A stretch of 54,995 nucleotides of DNA from positions 16,912-71,906 of the forward strand of contig CAMPET010000300.1 in NCBI GenBank assembly GCA_946803715.1. Reading direction: 5' to 3'. Position 1 is the stretch's first letter. Every line of letters begins with the position of its first letter. This DNA comes from Beroe ovata. Its lineage: Eukaryota > Ctenophora > Nuda > Beroida > Beroidae. The position numbers and the translations under genes were made by a program. The notes under the pieces were generated by a model. The model saw nothing but the letters and a program-made list of their open reading frames with translations. It was not told the DNA's origin and did no database searches. Below are positions 48,601-54,995 of the stretch, one piece after another.

Positions 48601-51227
48601 CGCGTGTCTACGCTACATCATATCAAAGATCAAGTGTCTAAATCCATTCGAGAAGAAGGAATCTTACAAACTTGGCAGAAACAAATCGCTCAATTACAGG
48701 TATATCACGAAAAAGCCAGCATTCGCACGAGTATAGAAGTCGCTTATCGTTCTTCGCATTTGTGTGAAATTTGAAACTGAGGACAAGTTCACTGCTTGAT
48801 AAGACGAACACTACGATATGAGAAAAAGCTGAGTGATTCTTTCATTGAGTACTTATGGAGAAAAGACTGAGAATAATATCATGTAATGTGAAATGAAGGG
48901 TGAACTTATGACTTATGAGAATCGACTTGTACAATTTAATTGAAACAAACCGATCACGTGAATCGAGCTGAAACGAGGGGAAGCGTGAATATTGAGTATC
49001 ATTCTTTCGCCTTACTATTATGTTCCGCGTTTCTAAAAAAGGTACCTGAATTGAAATTATCTGAATCGAGATTATTCGAATATACTGTCATAACTAACCT
49101 CATCACAGGTCGATGAAAGAGAAGGGACCTCTGATCTCAGAAGGCTGCGACCCGTACAAGCTGAAGAAGACAGTAGCTGATAACAATGACAAGATTACCA
49201 AACTGAAAGATGAGATAAGTGGACTGAGGGAGGAGCTAGCTCGCAACAGTGAGACTCATCGCACCGCCATTGAGAGGTTTCTGATGGTGTCATGGTGTGG
49301 AGAGTGGTGTCAATGTGTCTGTGGTGTCAGTGTCAATAGTAGTGCCAGTGTTCATGATATTTTGTTAGATCAGAGAGTCTTATCCCAATCAGATACAATT
49401 GCCATATTCTATAATCATGTCACATGTCAATTTCACATATCAATGTGAATATCAATGTCACATAACAATGTCACTTATCGATTTAACATAACAATGTCAC
49501 ATAACAATGTCACATAACAATTTCACATATCAATGTCACATAACAATGTCACATATCAATGTCACATAACAATGTCCCACATCAATTTCACAAAACAATG
49601 TCACAAAACAATGTCACATATAAATGATGAATGAGTACTATGGCACACCCTGATCAGATTGGAAGTGTTGTTGGATGACGAGAGGGAGAAGAGAGAGCAG
49701 GGCTCCCACCAGATACAGGAATACCACCACAACACCGTCAGTATTCTGGAACAAGACCTGCAGGAGGCAAAGCGACTAGAGGAGGATGCTGTTCAGGTGA
49801 GGGTGGGGGGTTAGACCCCAACTATTATAGTCGTGAGGGGGGTTNAGACCCCAACTATAGTCGTGACGGGGGGGTTAGACCCCAACTATAGTCGTGACGG
49901 GGGAGGGGGGTTAGACCCCAACTATAGTCGTGAGGGAGGTGGTATTGAATCATATTCCATAGTTGCCATGACCTTAGACCCTCGCCAAATCTGCATTGAG
50001 CCAGCGCAAAGCCTACGCATTACGTTAGATCTGTAAAACTAAAAGATTGGCGCCTGCGTCATATGTCGAACAGACCTATGACCCATCGGTTCCAGCATAT
50101 TCTGTACACGTTGATAACTCTCTCTCTCAGGCTCTGAAAGATGCTGTGAAGTTGAACAAGCGATACAAGCTGTGCTGGGTTCCGAAGAGTGTGACACGCA
50201 AGTGTGCGGACACATCGTGTCCCAAAGTGTTCCGCGATGGTCACTCTGCTCACCACTGTCGCTGTTGTGGCAGAGTGTTCTGCTACCAGTGCTCTATCAA
50301 GAGGTGAGGACATGCTCACTACTGATTGTGCAGTTCAGAATGGTCACATTTCCCTCCTCAATTTGTCCTCATGAATGACTCTGATCGTCCACTATAATTT
50401 TTGGTATTTCTTGCCATCATGCATTGTATAAAGGTATCCAGAACCATTACAAAACCTCACCCAGGTTGAAAGTTCCTGTGTACGGCTATGAACAACCTGT
50501 TCGTGTGTGTAACTACTGCTACAACCTGCTCAACGAGGAAGTTCTCTGTGACTTTGATGAGAATGACCTGGACATCGACCAGTGGAACTCTGTCCACTAT
50601 CAGAACAAGTCAAACACGGACAACATGGGCAGAAAATCCATATTCAATTTCCAGCGACAGCGCTCCCTCACAGCTACCTCCGCAACATCCGGCTACGTCA
50701 GCAAGTCGGGCGGGTTTAACTCCGAGAGGGATGAGTCCGCGTGTTCCGTCTACTCGTCGGAAATGTCGTCATCCGCAGCTTCTAGTCCTAGCTCCGTAAT
50801 GAGTTCCGTGCTGTCGTCAATCATCGGTGAATCTGCTGATGATCAAGAAAACCTGCACGTTTTGATGACCGGATCTGCAAGCTCGCTGTTGCCGTCACAG
50901 AGTGAGGACATCATGACGTCACAGAGTGAGATCACCATGACGGAAAACAGCGAGGTTACCATGACGACAAATACCAGGAATACCGATACCGATGAGAGAC
51001 GGCCCCGATTGCCGAGCAGTATCGGTTACAGTGACACGAGCAGTGTTGCAGCTTGCAGTGACTCGGAGAGTACACTCAGTAACCATAGCAACCCTGAGGA
51101 AGAGGATAAGCCGCGCGACAAGAAGAGTAGCAACAGTCGGGCAGCAAACCAATGGAAACAGTTCCAGCGGATGTTATCCCTGAAAAATAACAACACTTTC
51201 AATAGGAGGGGATCTTCCAAGTTGTAA
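36981..51227 (+). CDS. FYVE-like finger / ankyrin repeat / coiled-coil / FYVE protein
   Basis: Exons: cassette A 36981-37107, 37339-37436; cassette B 38649-38775, 38966-39063; then 40097-40272, 48161-48320, 48562-48699, 49109-49276, 49658-49796, 50131-50303 and 50465-51227. Phases agree with one or both cassettes. With exon 9797-9936 and one cassette the protein is 693 residues. Features: N-terminal FYVE-like finger (HCRKCGVSLCGKC...LCNLC); ankyrin repeats (about 125-225, DGQTLLHHAVRAANVESVQY, GCSPLHLLAAG, ETALAISLATDNFELQ); coiled coil (about 300-390); C-terminal FYVE (396-470, HHCRCCGRVFC and PVRVCNYCYNLL); Ser-rich tail. FYVE fingers bind PI3P on endosomes, but here WxxD is WVPK, the basic RR/RK before HHCR is SA, and the first zinc pair is Cx4C instead of Cx2C, so lipid binding may be weak or changed. 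The junction before 50131 is least certain: the frame is open upstream to an in-frame TAG and other phase-0 acceptors exist. No known orthologue recognised. Confidence 0.75.
37225..37338. repeat. ~20 bp tandem repeat abutting a splice acceptor
   Basis: Copies of TTACCCTTTACTTACCTAA run directly into the acceptor CTTACCTAATTAG at 37337-37338. A shorter version precedes the twin acceptor at 38964-38965. Confidence 0.85.
39064..40096. other. Intron of the FYVE/ankyrin gene, no other gene seen
   Basis: Contains the end of duplication block B, then AT-rich sequence up to the acceptor GTTTAG at 40091-40096. It includes two perfect repeats of AGCGGAAACTGGTGTCA near 39233-39266. Confidence 0.5.
40263..40346. 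repeat. 42 bp tandem duplication that copies a splice donor in frame
   Basis: Two 42 bp units (40263-40304 and 40305-40346) each contain CCAAATCAGG|GTATGC. The first is the donor I use at 40272; the second would extend the exon by exactly 14 codons without changing frame. The unit also contains TGTTGTCATGGTTACC, an X-box-like word. Confidence 0.9.
40370..41136 (-). CDS. Sushi-domain membrane protein, C-terminal part
   Basis: Two exons are clear: 41136-40945 (64 codons, phase 1 to 1) and 40815-40370 (to TAA). The first encodes a complete sushi/CCP module (CWDIGTAVSNG...VTCSQGYNLHGSGSLRCVGGKWNQEIPTC). The second gives a sushi-like module (VTARCLTGSVSTHTCNGNG, VPHC), a further Cys-rich module (VRVTCVNRTSTSVVLTCRDG) and a C-terminal hydrophobic segment (ISVLVMVLAMLLTQVLV) with a short KWEN tail. 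Sushi modules mediate protein binding at the cell surface, as in complement regulators. Upstream exons, including the signal peptide, could not be found between 41137 and 42245. The gene lies inside the intron 40273-48160 of the + strand FYVE/ankyrin gene. Confidence 0.7.
41246..41312. repeat. GGGGCTAGGACTA short tandem repeat
   Basis: Repeated ACTAGG/GGGGCTAG words in direct order, inside the region upstream of the sushi exons. Confidence 0.85.
41434..41958. repeat. Diverged direct repeat pair (~125 bp each)
   Basis: 41437-41565 and 41829-41955 share GGGAATATCGGG/GGGAATCTCGGG, CCCATATTATCGA/CCCATTTTATCGA, TATTCTGTTTGGAAC/TATTCTGTTTGAAAC and GTGTCACCTCG...TCTCCACCAC. Further words (GGGGGAGATCTATATAAATCCCTTCC at 41638, related at 42606) show that the surroundings of the basic-domain protein copies were duplicated more than once. 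Confidence 0.75.
42246..42602 (-). CDS. Basic-domain protein, copy 1 (3' exon)
   Basis: After the acceptor CTCCCCGCAG on the minus strand, 118 codons run to the stop at 42246-42248. The start (CFEELYNEVKTQFPSEDLDG) and the basic helix (TNHKRTLKSRRSKYKQ) match the complete copy at 43319-44107. The tail holds two repeats of DF(H/N)IS.YYE(A/S)LTP. An upstream exon for the N-terminal half was not found. No known family was recognised; the basic, helical look suggests nucleic-acid binding (Myb/SANT- or trihelix-like), but this is a guess. Confidence 0.45.
   Translation of the reverse strand, partial: CFEELYNEVKTQFPSEDLDGTLERFVTAVTNHKRTLKSRRSKYKQILHTTHTSNSTDFHISQYYEALTPQLFTQATHTTQPLENSPFNPDFNISSYYESLTPIPPSPPQHTHSIYIVT
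42835..43136 (-). pseudogene. Basic-domain protein, copy 2 (degenerate)
   Basis: The minus-strand frame contains KRFVTFIRNQKRTLKCKRRS, clearly related to the basic helix of copies 1 and 3, but lacks their preceding domain. It ends in a low-complexity EGLEGLEG run and has no plausible start. It is probably a decayed copy between the other two. Confidence 0.45.
43319..44107 (-). CDS. Basic-domain protein, copy 3 (full-length frame, 262 aa)
   Basis: ATG at 44107 opens 262 codons. Residues 1-80 form a compact charged domain (MELTLFVEDWLDREITNQED, FFESFYLEVITRFPGDN, RFFTFMRNKKRWMKLKRC). This is followed by a Thr/Ser/Gln/His-rich region coded by a minisatellite (SPQTQTSHTST repeats) that changes reading frame part-way: from about 43670 the same SPQTQTSHTST motif continues in another frame while this frame reads HKHLTHPLYPH. 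The C-terminus (VMDSDFKQFLLRQSYPHSTR) is again non-repetitive. I do not recognise the family; one domain shared by three adjacent copies suggests a DNA-binding or domesticated transposon protein, unproven. The promoter may include the paired E-boxes at 44388-44458. Confidence 0.5.
   Translation of the reverse strand: MKRAPRYSMELTLFVEDWLDREITNQEDYKARHGKVYRRTSRFFESFYLEVITRFPGDNVGTEKRFFTFMRNKKRWMKLKRCSTKLTSHTSTQSPQTQTQTPHTSCVQSPQTQTCHTSTQSPQTQTSHTSTVQSPQTQTSHTSTAPLKHKHLTHLLYHHKHTHLTHPLYPHSHKHLTHPLYPHKHKHLTHPLHLSRIHHCLLTPPQTSIPQHTPAPPVQYTPIPQHTPMPFNFNSFQNHLPIVMDSDFKQFLLRQSYPHSTR
43508..43860. repeat. Coding minisatellite (~33-36 bp units)
   Basis: About ten units of GTGGATGTGTGAGATGTTTG plus TGTTTGTGGGGATT or variants (AGAGGTGCA, ATATA). 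Unit lengths vary, so copies fall in different reading frames; all three minus-strand frames remain open across most of the array. Confidence 0.9.
44108..44830. other. Spacer between minus-strand genes
   Basis: Apart from the E-box pair above, no gene is supported. A 78-base open + strand segment with splice-like ends (44499-44576) was seen but does not fit the host gene's reading phase. Confidence 0.4.
44388..44458. promoter_or_regulatory. Inverted pair of TCACGTGACATCG E-boxes with CCAAT words
   Basis: TCACGTGACATCG at about 44388 is mirrored by CGATGTCACGTGA at about 44445. Between them are ATTGG words on both strands (TTATTGGATG, GCATTGGTCAAT). This sits about 280 bases upstream of the minus-strand ATG at 44107 and is the best promoter candidate for copy 3 of the basic-domain gene. 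Confidence 0.4.
44831..44959. mobile_element. Short inverted-repeat element (mariner-type ends)
   Basis: The left end CAGAGTGTGTAAAAAATAAGTGGA and the right end TCCACTTTTTGACACACCCTAG are imperfect reverse complements (CTAGGGTGTGTCAAAAAGTGGA). GTGTGTcAAAAA-type ends are usual for Tc1/mariner-derived MITEs. The interior is a CTACATG/GTGCTCTACA repeat. It lies just downstream of the protease-lectin gene stop. Confidence 0.5.
45009..47924 (-). CDS. Papain-family (C1) cysteine protease fused to a C-type lectin domain
   Basis: Ten proposed exons on the minus strand: 47924-47779, 47568-47475, 47313-47209, 47182-47075, 46897-46708, 46521-46342, 46188-46095, 45882-45767, 45617-45350 and 45192-45009. 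Phases agree throughout (494 residues). Signal peptide (about 1-21, MWGGNTLLIILPVILPVTVLS); I29-type propeptide (about 28-115, ending LNAFSVLNNTELAIVREKL, the place of NxFsDlT..EF); mature C1 domain from about 121 (LPAEIMYWEDV): Q140 and catalytic C146 in DQMSCGSCWSF, SEQFYVDC and GCAGG, H289 in GHAMLLIGYTE, N305 in KNSYGDIWGDYGF (Tyr replaces the usual Trp of NSWG). The C-terminal 140 residues form a C-type lectin-like domain (LEYRYCNES, FWMGLE, YTWADNFTPFNF, GLC). All catalytic residues are present, so it should be active; the lectin may target it to glycans. Uncertain points: the intron between 47209 and 47182 would be only 26 nt, and a donor (CCA|GTAAGT) overlaps the stop. Confidence 0.8.
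45691..45755. repeat. 65 bp near-perfect palindrome in an intron
   Basis: The arm GCGGCAGTCACTTATCATCA, continuing ATAAACATGGTG, is mirrored by CACCATGTTTATTGTTAATAAGTGACAGCCGC with only a few mismatches and almost no loop. It lies in the intron between the last protease exon and the first lectin exon. It may be a foldback element or a strong RNA hairpin. Confidence 0.85.
46181..46312. repeat. ~43 bp tandem repeat duplicating a splice acceptor
   Basis: Three copies of GAGTATTCCTGCGGGGTAAT (with variants) begin near 46181, 46224 and 46267. On the minus strand each reads ATTACCCCGCAG or ATTACCCGCAG followed by GAATACT or GGATACT, i.e. the acceptor and first exon bases of the exon carrying the catalytic His. 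The copy at 46188 is the one that gives the intact protein. Confidence 0.85.
47703..47787. repeat. 16 bp tandem repeat duplicating a splice donor
   Basis: At least five copies of TGTTACCTCCTGTCAA or TGTTACCTCCTGTCTA. On the minus strand each gives GACAGGAG|GTAACA, the donor of the signal-peptide exon. Use of the first copy (47779) keeps the frame; each other copy shifts it by 16 bases. Confidence 0.9.
49430..49625. repeat. Intronic CAATGTCACATAA repeat
   Basis: More than ten imperfect copies of CAATGTCACATAA or CAATGTCACATAT, 14-18 bases apart, between coiled-coil exons of the FYVE/ankyrin gene and ending just before the exon at 49658. Confidence 0.85.
49797..49945. repeat. ~33 bp tandem repeat starting at a splice donor
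   Basis: Four copies of GGGGGTTAGACCCCAACTAT followed by AGTCGTGAGGG or AGTCGTGACGG. The array begins with the donor itself (CAG|GTGAGGGTGGGGGGTTAG) and each copy carries a GTGAGG or GTGACG word. A single N lies inside at 49846. Confidence 0.85.
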
Positions 51228-51497
51228 AAGTTAGGTTACATCAGTTTGAGTCAATGTCATGTTAATAGATTTGAGATGTACTGCGTATTTGCTTTTTAAT
51301 TTCTTATTTTGATTGCGTCTTTTTATTCAACTTCAAATTTGCGTTAATTGATTAAGGTATTGATCTTGATTATCTGTGATTATCAACTTTATGATTTTAA
51401 CAAAACTTTGATTTATTCGTGATTTTTTCTTTTTTTAAATGCTAGTGTTGACAGTCAAGTTTCGTCTTATACAGATGTGGAGTGATTTGAAATTAAA

Positions 51498-51503
51498 AAT
51501 AAA
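51498..51503 (+). terminator. Poly(A) signal AATAAA of the FYVE/ankyrin gene
   Basis: AATAAA 271 bases after the stop at 51225-51227, in a T-rich 3' region. Supports the end of the gene. Confidence 0.6.
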
Positions 51504-52024
51504 GTTTTTAAGCGTTATACTTATACTTATCATTATGATTAACTTTCATCTTAAGAACATATCATTCAAAAGCGATGGAGACAATTAATTTGATTATCAT
51601 ATTCATAAGGTCAGCTGATTTTTATTTATGATTTGAGTGATTATGACATGGTATCAGTATCAAGTATGAAGAAAGTGCGACATTAAAAAGTGCATTTTAT
51701 ATCAGGCCGGTCAAAAGTCGTGTAGTAGTACTAGTATGAGTATGACATTGCTTTAAAAAGCTAGAAGGTCGCAGTTATAGATGATTAGATTACTGGTTTC
51801 GTACTCTGTACTCTGAGTTAGAGTACTACAACTACTACCACATACTAGTATTGAGTACGTCGACACGACAAATGACAATGAGTGTTTAATTTACAACCAT
51901 ATAATACGACCGTTCGCAAATCATTAAATTCAACCGGGTATGTAGATTTATATACTCCTGCGCTGGGCTGAACTTTGTAGATTTACTCGGCACTCCCTAC
52001 CTCCGCTAGCGGGATTTTATTGTA

Positions 52025-52074
52025 AATTGTAGGAATGTAGGATTGTAGTATAACGATCCTACATTCCTACAATT
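52025..52074. repeat. Hairpin with perfect 19 bp arms
   Basis: AATTGTAGGAATGTAGGAT (52025-52043) is exactly mirrored at 52056-52074 around a 12 base loop. The sequence to its left resembles the left half of the element at 4451-4553. Confidence 0.85.
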
Positions 52075-52189
52075 ATAAATAGAATTTGTACTTGAGCTTG
52101 GTAAGATTTTATTTCAATTAGTCTGAAGGCGATGCAAGACCGCCTATGCATTTGCAATTGCAAAAAACATGAGCAATGCATAATCAATA

Positions 52190-52745
52190 TATATCATTGA
52201 TAAGAGCCAATGCCATAAACTGCAGTTGCAGTTGTGCACACGTTGCGCGCCCCTGTTATACTCAGTGAACTGAAAAGTCGTAGAAGGGCCGACGCACGCG
52301 AAGTATTTGGGTCACGCAGCGCGGGAACAAGTTGCAGTGCCCGAGAGTAATGAGTATGGTAGTTTTTGTCGATCGATGATAAACTCTGTCGACAATTTCG
52401 TTGCGCGCGCGCAAACTTGCTGACGCAAGCCGCTTCGCGGCTTGCATCAGCAGTCTGGAATCGCCCGACAAGGTAGTTCTGAATTGCGGGCGCGACGGCG
52501 AAGCGGCGAGAATAATTTGCGGCGCGCGCGCAATGAAGTTCTTGACAGCCAAGTTGCAAGTGTTGAATTGCCGTAACGGCCTTGGCCTTCGAAACATAAA
52601 CATAATGAACGGGGCAATTGCGCCAACACAGATGTGCACACGTTGCGCGCCCCTGTTCGACTCAGTGAACTGAAAAGTCGTAGAAAGGAGTATTTGGGTC
52701 AGCGCGCGCGGCCGAGTATTTGGGTCACGCAGCGCGGGAACAAAC
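52190..52745. mobile_element. GC-rich repeat (copy 2) with ~100 bp direct terminal repeats
   Basis: GTGCACACGTTGCGCGCCCC through GTCACGCAGCGCGGGAACAA occurs at about 52233-52330 and again at about 52633-52742, flanking ~300 bases of CGCGCG-rich sequence related in inverse orientation to the repeat at 4557. The direct-terminal-repeat layout could be a small non-autonomous LTR-type element or a partial tandem array. No coding capacity. Confidence 0.45.
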
Positions 52746-53613
52746 ACAGATTAAATCTCTTCAGATAACTTTTGTCCAATTATATGTTAATGCTATTTTT
52801 CTAAAATTACAAAGGGCACCAGTTCTTGAATCTTGAGTTTTCTAAAATATATCAAATTGCAGTGTGGCCTCATCACTCATATGCAGTGTGGCCTAATCAT
52901 GTAATAGGTGTGTGAACAATGCAATGTATGCAAGTGATTACCAAATTAATATTAGAGTTAATTTATTCATTTATGTCAAGAGCATCAAGGGTGCCACTTG
53001 CCAGTAACAACATTGCTAATTGAATAGAAGCAATTATAAGAGTCTGATCAGACCTGAGTCAGGATGTTGCAATCTTGATACTTAGCTCTTACCATGGAAA
53101 CTGGTATGCTCCACTCACGTCGGTGTCTGGCTTAAGTGGAGTATATCAGCTGTCAAAGGGCATCCAGCATGTTTTATGAAGTCACTCAGTGAGTCGACTC
53201 AATCTGACAACCTTAACAGAATAAAGAATCGGGTTGGGTGAAACATGAATTTAGGAGTCAAAAGATAAGTATTTGAATGTTTGAATTAATGGGAACCTTT
53301 GAATCATTGTCTTGAAGAAATATTGAAAATAAATGATGCATTGATTTGTGAGCCTCACAGATCATTTTGGAATGACCTGCCAATGTCTACTTGTGATGCT
53401 TCACAAATGGATTCTTGCAAAACTACTTAAGATGAGAATAAAAGAATGTCTCATTTCTTTTCTAAGAATATTCCCATTTATCATATATTAAGTTTACAGA
53501 AAATTGGAGGAGTTGATTATGAAAGAAACTCTCACAGTAGGAATGTCCATTGCTCAAGGATATCACCAGTTGTGAGTTTGAGCTTAAAGCTGGCTTGCCT
53601 GGAGTCTAAGACT

Positions 53614-53704
53614 ATGGGGAAGGAGCTTGAGTTGCAAAAGGCATGTCAGAATTTTGACACTGTTGCTGTCAAGAAGATACTTCAGAAGCACTGTCCCTCA
53701 TCAG
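53614..53704 (+). CDS. Candidate first coding exon of a further gene (partial)
   Basis: ATG at 53614 opens 30 codons plus one base up to the donor CAG|GTAGAT. The peptide MGKELELQKACQNFDTVAVK, continuing with a short KIL...HC segment, resembles the first helices of an ankyrin repeat (hxxACxxGdxxxVkxLL). The rest of the gene would lie right of the window. The frame is also open upstream to about 53446, so a longer first exon is possible. Confidence 0.4.
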
Positions 53705-54995
53705 GTAGATGCTGTTTTGTCATGTCCTCATTATTTCTCAATTTTATGTCCCATAATGTTCACATGAAGTTAGGTTTTTCGTCTGTAAGGATTGTACTGT
53801 GAGGTGACTTTTCCTATGTTGTATTTACCAGTTGTTTTGTCTTGGCAGTCTTGAGTATAATACATAGGTTAGTACAATTTGCGATATGGCACTTGTTTAC
53901 ATAAGACACATTATATTCTACTAATGGTTTCCATGAATGCAGTTATGCATGTACAATTGTAAAGTAGTTTATTATAAGCGGTCAACTTGTATATTTTGAA
54001 GCTGATCTACCGATGGTGTGTTTGCTCTAGTATGATTAATACGGCATTTTGCGTAGTTTAAATAGTGCTGAGAGGAAATACATAAAAGCAGGATGACTTA
54101 CCCACAGCAATAAGCAGTTATCATCTAGTAACTTCATTTGCTCAAATTTTGATTGCTACTGTTTTGAAGGACTATCTTTTCATCAAGATCATTATCTCCT
54201 CATGTATGAATCCTTGTCAATTGTCTCAGTCTAATTTCAGAAGCAGAACAATTGGAAATATAGTTCACTCTTCACGGCACTATTGCATGCAACCTTCACG
54301 AGATTTCTTAATTTAGCATTGTAGCGACATCATGAATGCTACTTTCATTTTGTCCAAATATTCTGACAAATCTGTCTCTGTTTTGTTACTGCTACGCTTT
54401 GTATTTCGTTAACCTGATAATGAGGAATAGCAGCTGCGATAAGTGTTATTCGTTCCAAGGAAACACGATATTTCTAGCCTAACGACTAAATGAGCAGTGA
54501 TTTCAAATGAATTATCCGAATGTTTATTTTAATCATACACCTGGACTAAGCTCTCTCCCTAATCATCATGTTATGTATACGACTTGACAGTGTAATAATT
54601 AGAAATGTAATCAGGCGGTGGCTTAGTTTTTCACTATGTTCCGTTTGCCGACCTTGTTAGGTACTTCTTTCATTGATAGCTAATGTATTGATACCTAGAC
54701 TAACAAAAACTAACGATCTCTTGTATGATATGTAACTTCAGACGATTCCTCAAATGAAAATATTGTCGTTATTTATCAACAAACTGATCCATAACACACA
54801 ATTATAATTTTTGTAGATTAAAGTGGCGATTTGTCGTGTATAAGTCATCACACATTTAACATTTGTAATCAATATTTTAATGTTGCATGACTTGCATACT
54901 TGTGCTACACAGCCCCATGATAAGAGAGTATTACTATAGTAACCAGGGCGTGTGTGTGTGTGTGTGTGTGTGTGTTTGTGTGTGTGTGGGTGTGT
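53705..54995. other. Intron-like AT-rich sequence ending in a GT microsatellite
   Basis: No exon seen. The window ends within a (GT)n tract starting at 54949. Confidence 0.5.

Larger units (their letters stand above)
51504..53613. other. Intergenic stretch with repeats
   Basis: No supported exon. It contains a hairpin at 52025-52074 and the GC-rich repeat at 52190-52745, then AT-rich sequence up to the candidate exon at 53614. Confidence 0.5.

Noticed and set aside
49975-50030. Extra coiled-coil exon (TLAKSALSQRKAYAL) before the FYVE exon
   Set aside because: In phase with the previous exon, but it meets TAG and no donor in the right phase was found. Direct joining of 49796 to 50131 is simpler.

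Overview
The window looks like about 55 kb of an invertebrate animal genome. Genes are interrupted by GT-AG introns, dinucleotide microsatellites are abundant, AATAAA polyadenylation signals sit behind + strand terminal exons, and the protein families are animal-type (ANKIB1-type RBR ligase, FYVE, Ig, C-type lectin, sushi, PAN/apple, papain). Compact genes with many short introns and a set of Ig/lectin surface proteins would suit an early-branching animal such as a sponge, but the species cannot be fixed from sequence alone. All exon structures below were built by hand from splice sites and reading phase; none has transcript support.

Layout. (1) 111-2641, +: the C-terminal half of an ANKIB1-like RBR E3 ubiquitin ligase. 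(2) 5018-7009, -: a complete small secreted protein gene with two nearly identical PAN/apple-like exons and an Ig-like tail. (3) 9797-9936 and 36981-51227, +: exons I interpret as one ~41 kb gene coding for an N-terminal FYVE-like finger, ankyrin repeats, a coiled coil and a C-terminal atypical FYVE finger. (4) Minus-strand genes lie inside its two largest proposed introns: a 12-exon TIL/Ig4/C-type-lectin membrane protein (11052-15228), its paralogue in one uninterrupted ORF (23669-25927), a sushi membrane protein (40370-41136), three copies of an unrecognised basic-domain protein (42246-44107), and a papain-family protease fused to a C-type lectin domain (45009-47924). (5) 53614 onward, +: the likely first coding exon of another protein. 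Long stretches at 15.2-23.6 kb and 26-36 kb hold microsatellites and no convincing gene.

Structural themes. Small tandem repeats sit directly on or against splice junctions in at least three genes. All five single-base N characters lie in or against simple or tandem repeats, and two of them (15779 and 38012) are flanked by near-identical copies of the same sequence. This suggests unmerged contig or haplotype ends, so the apparent duplication of two exons at 36.3-39.6 kb may be an assembly artefact. Several hairpin or MITE-like elements and a GC-rich repeat family also occur.

Functionally, the minus-strand genes encode mostly secreted or surface proteins (Ig, lectin, sushi, PAN, papain), of the kind used in recognition and adhesion. 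The plus-strand genes are intracellular (ubiquitin ligase, endosomal-type FYVE/ankyrin protein).
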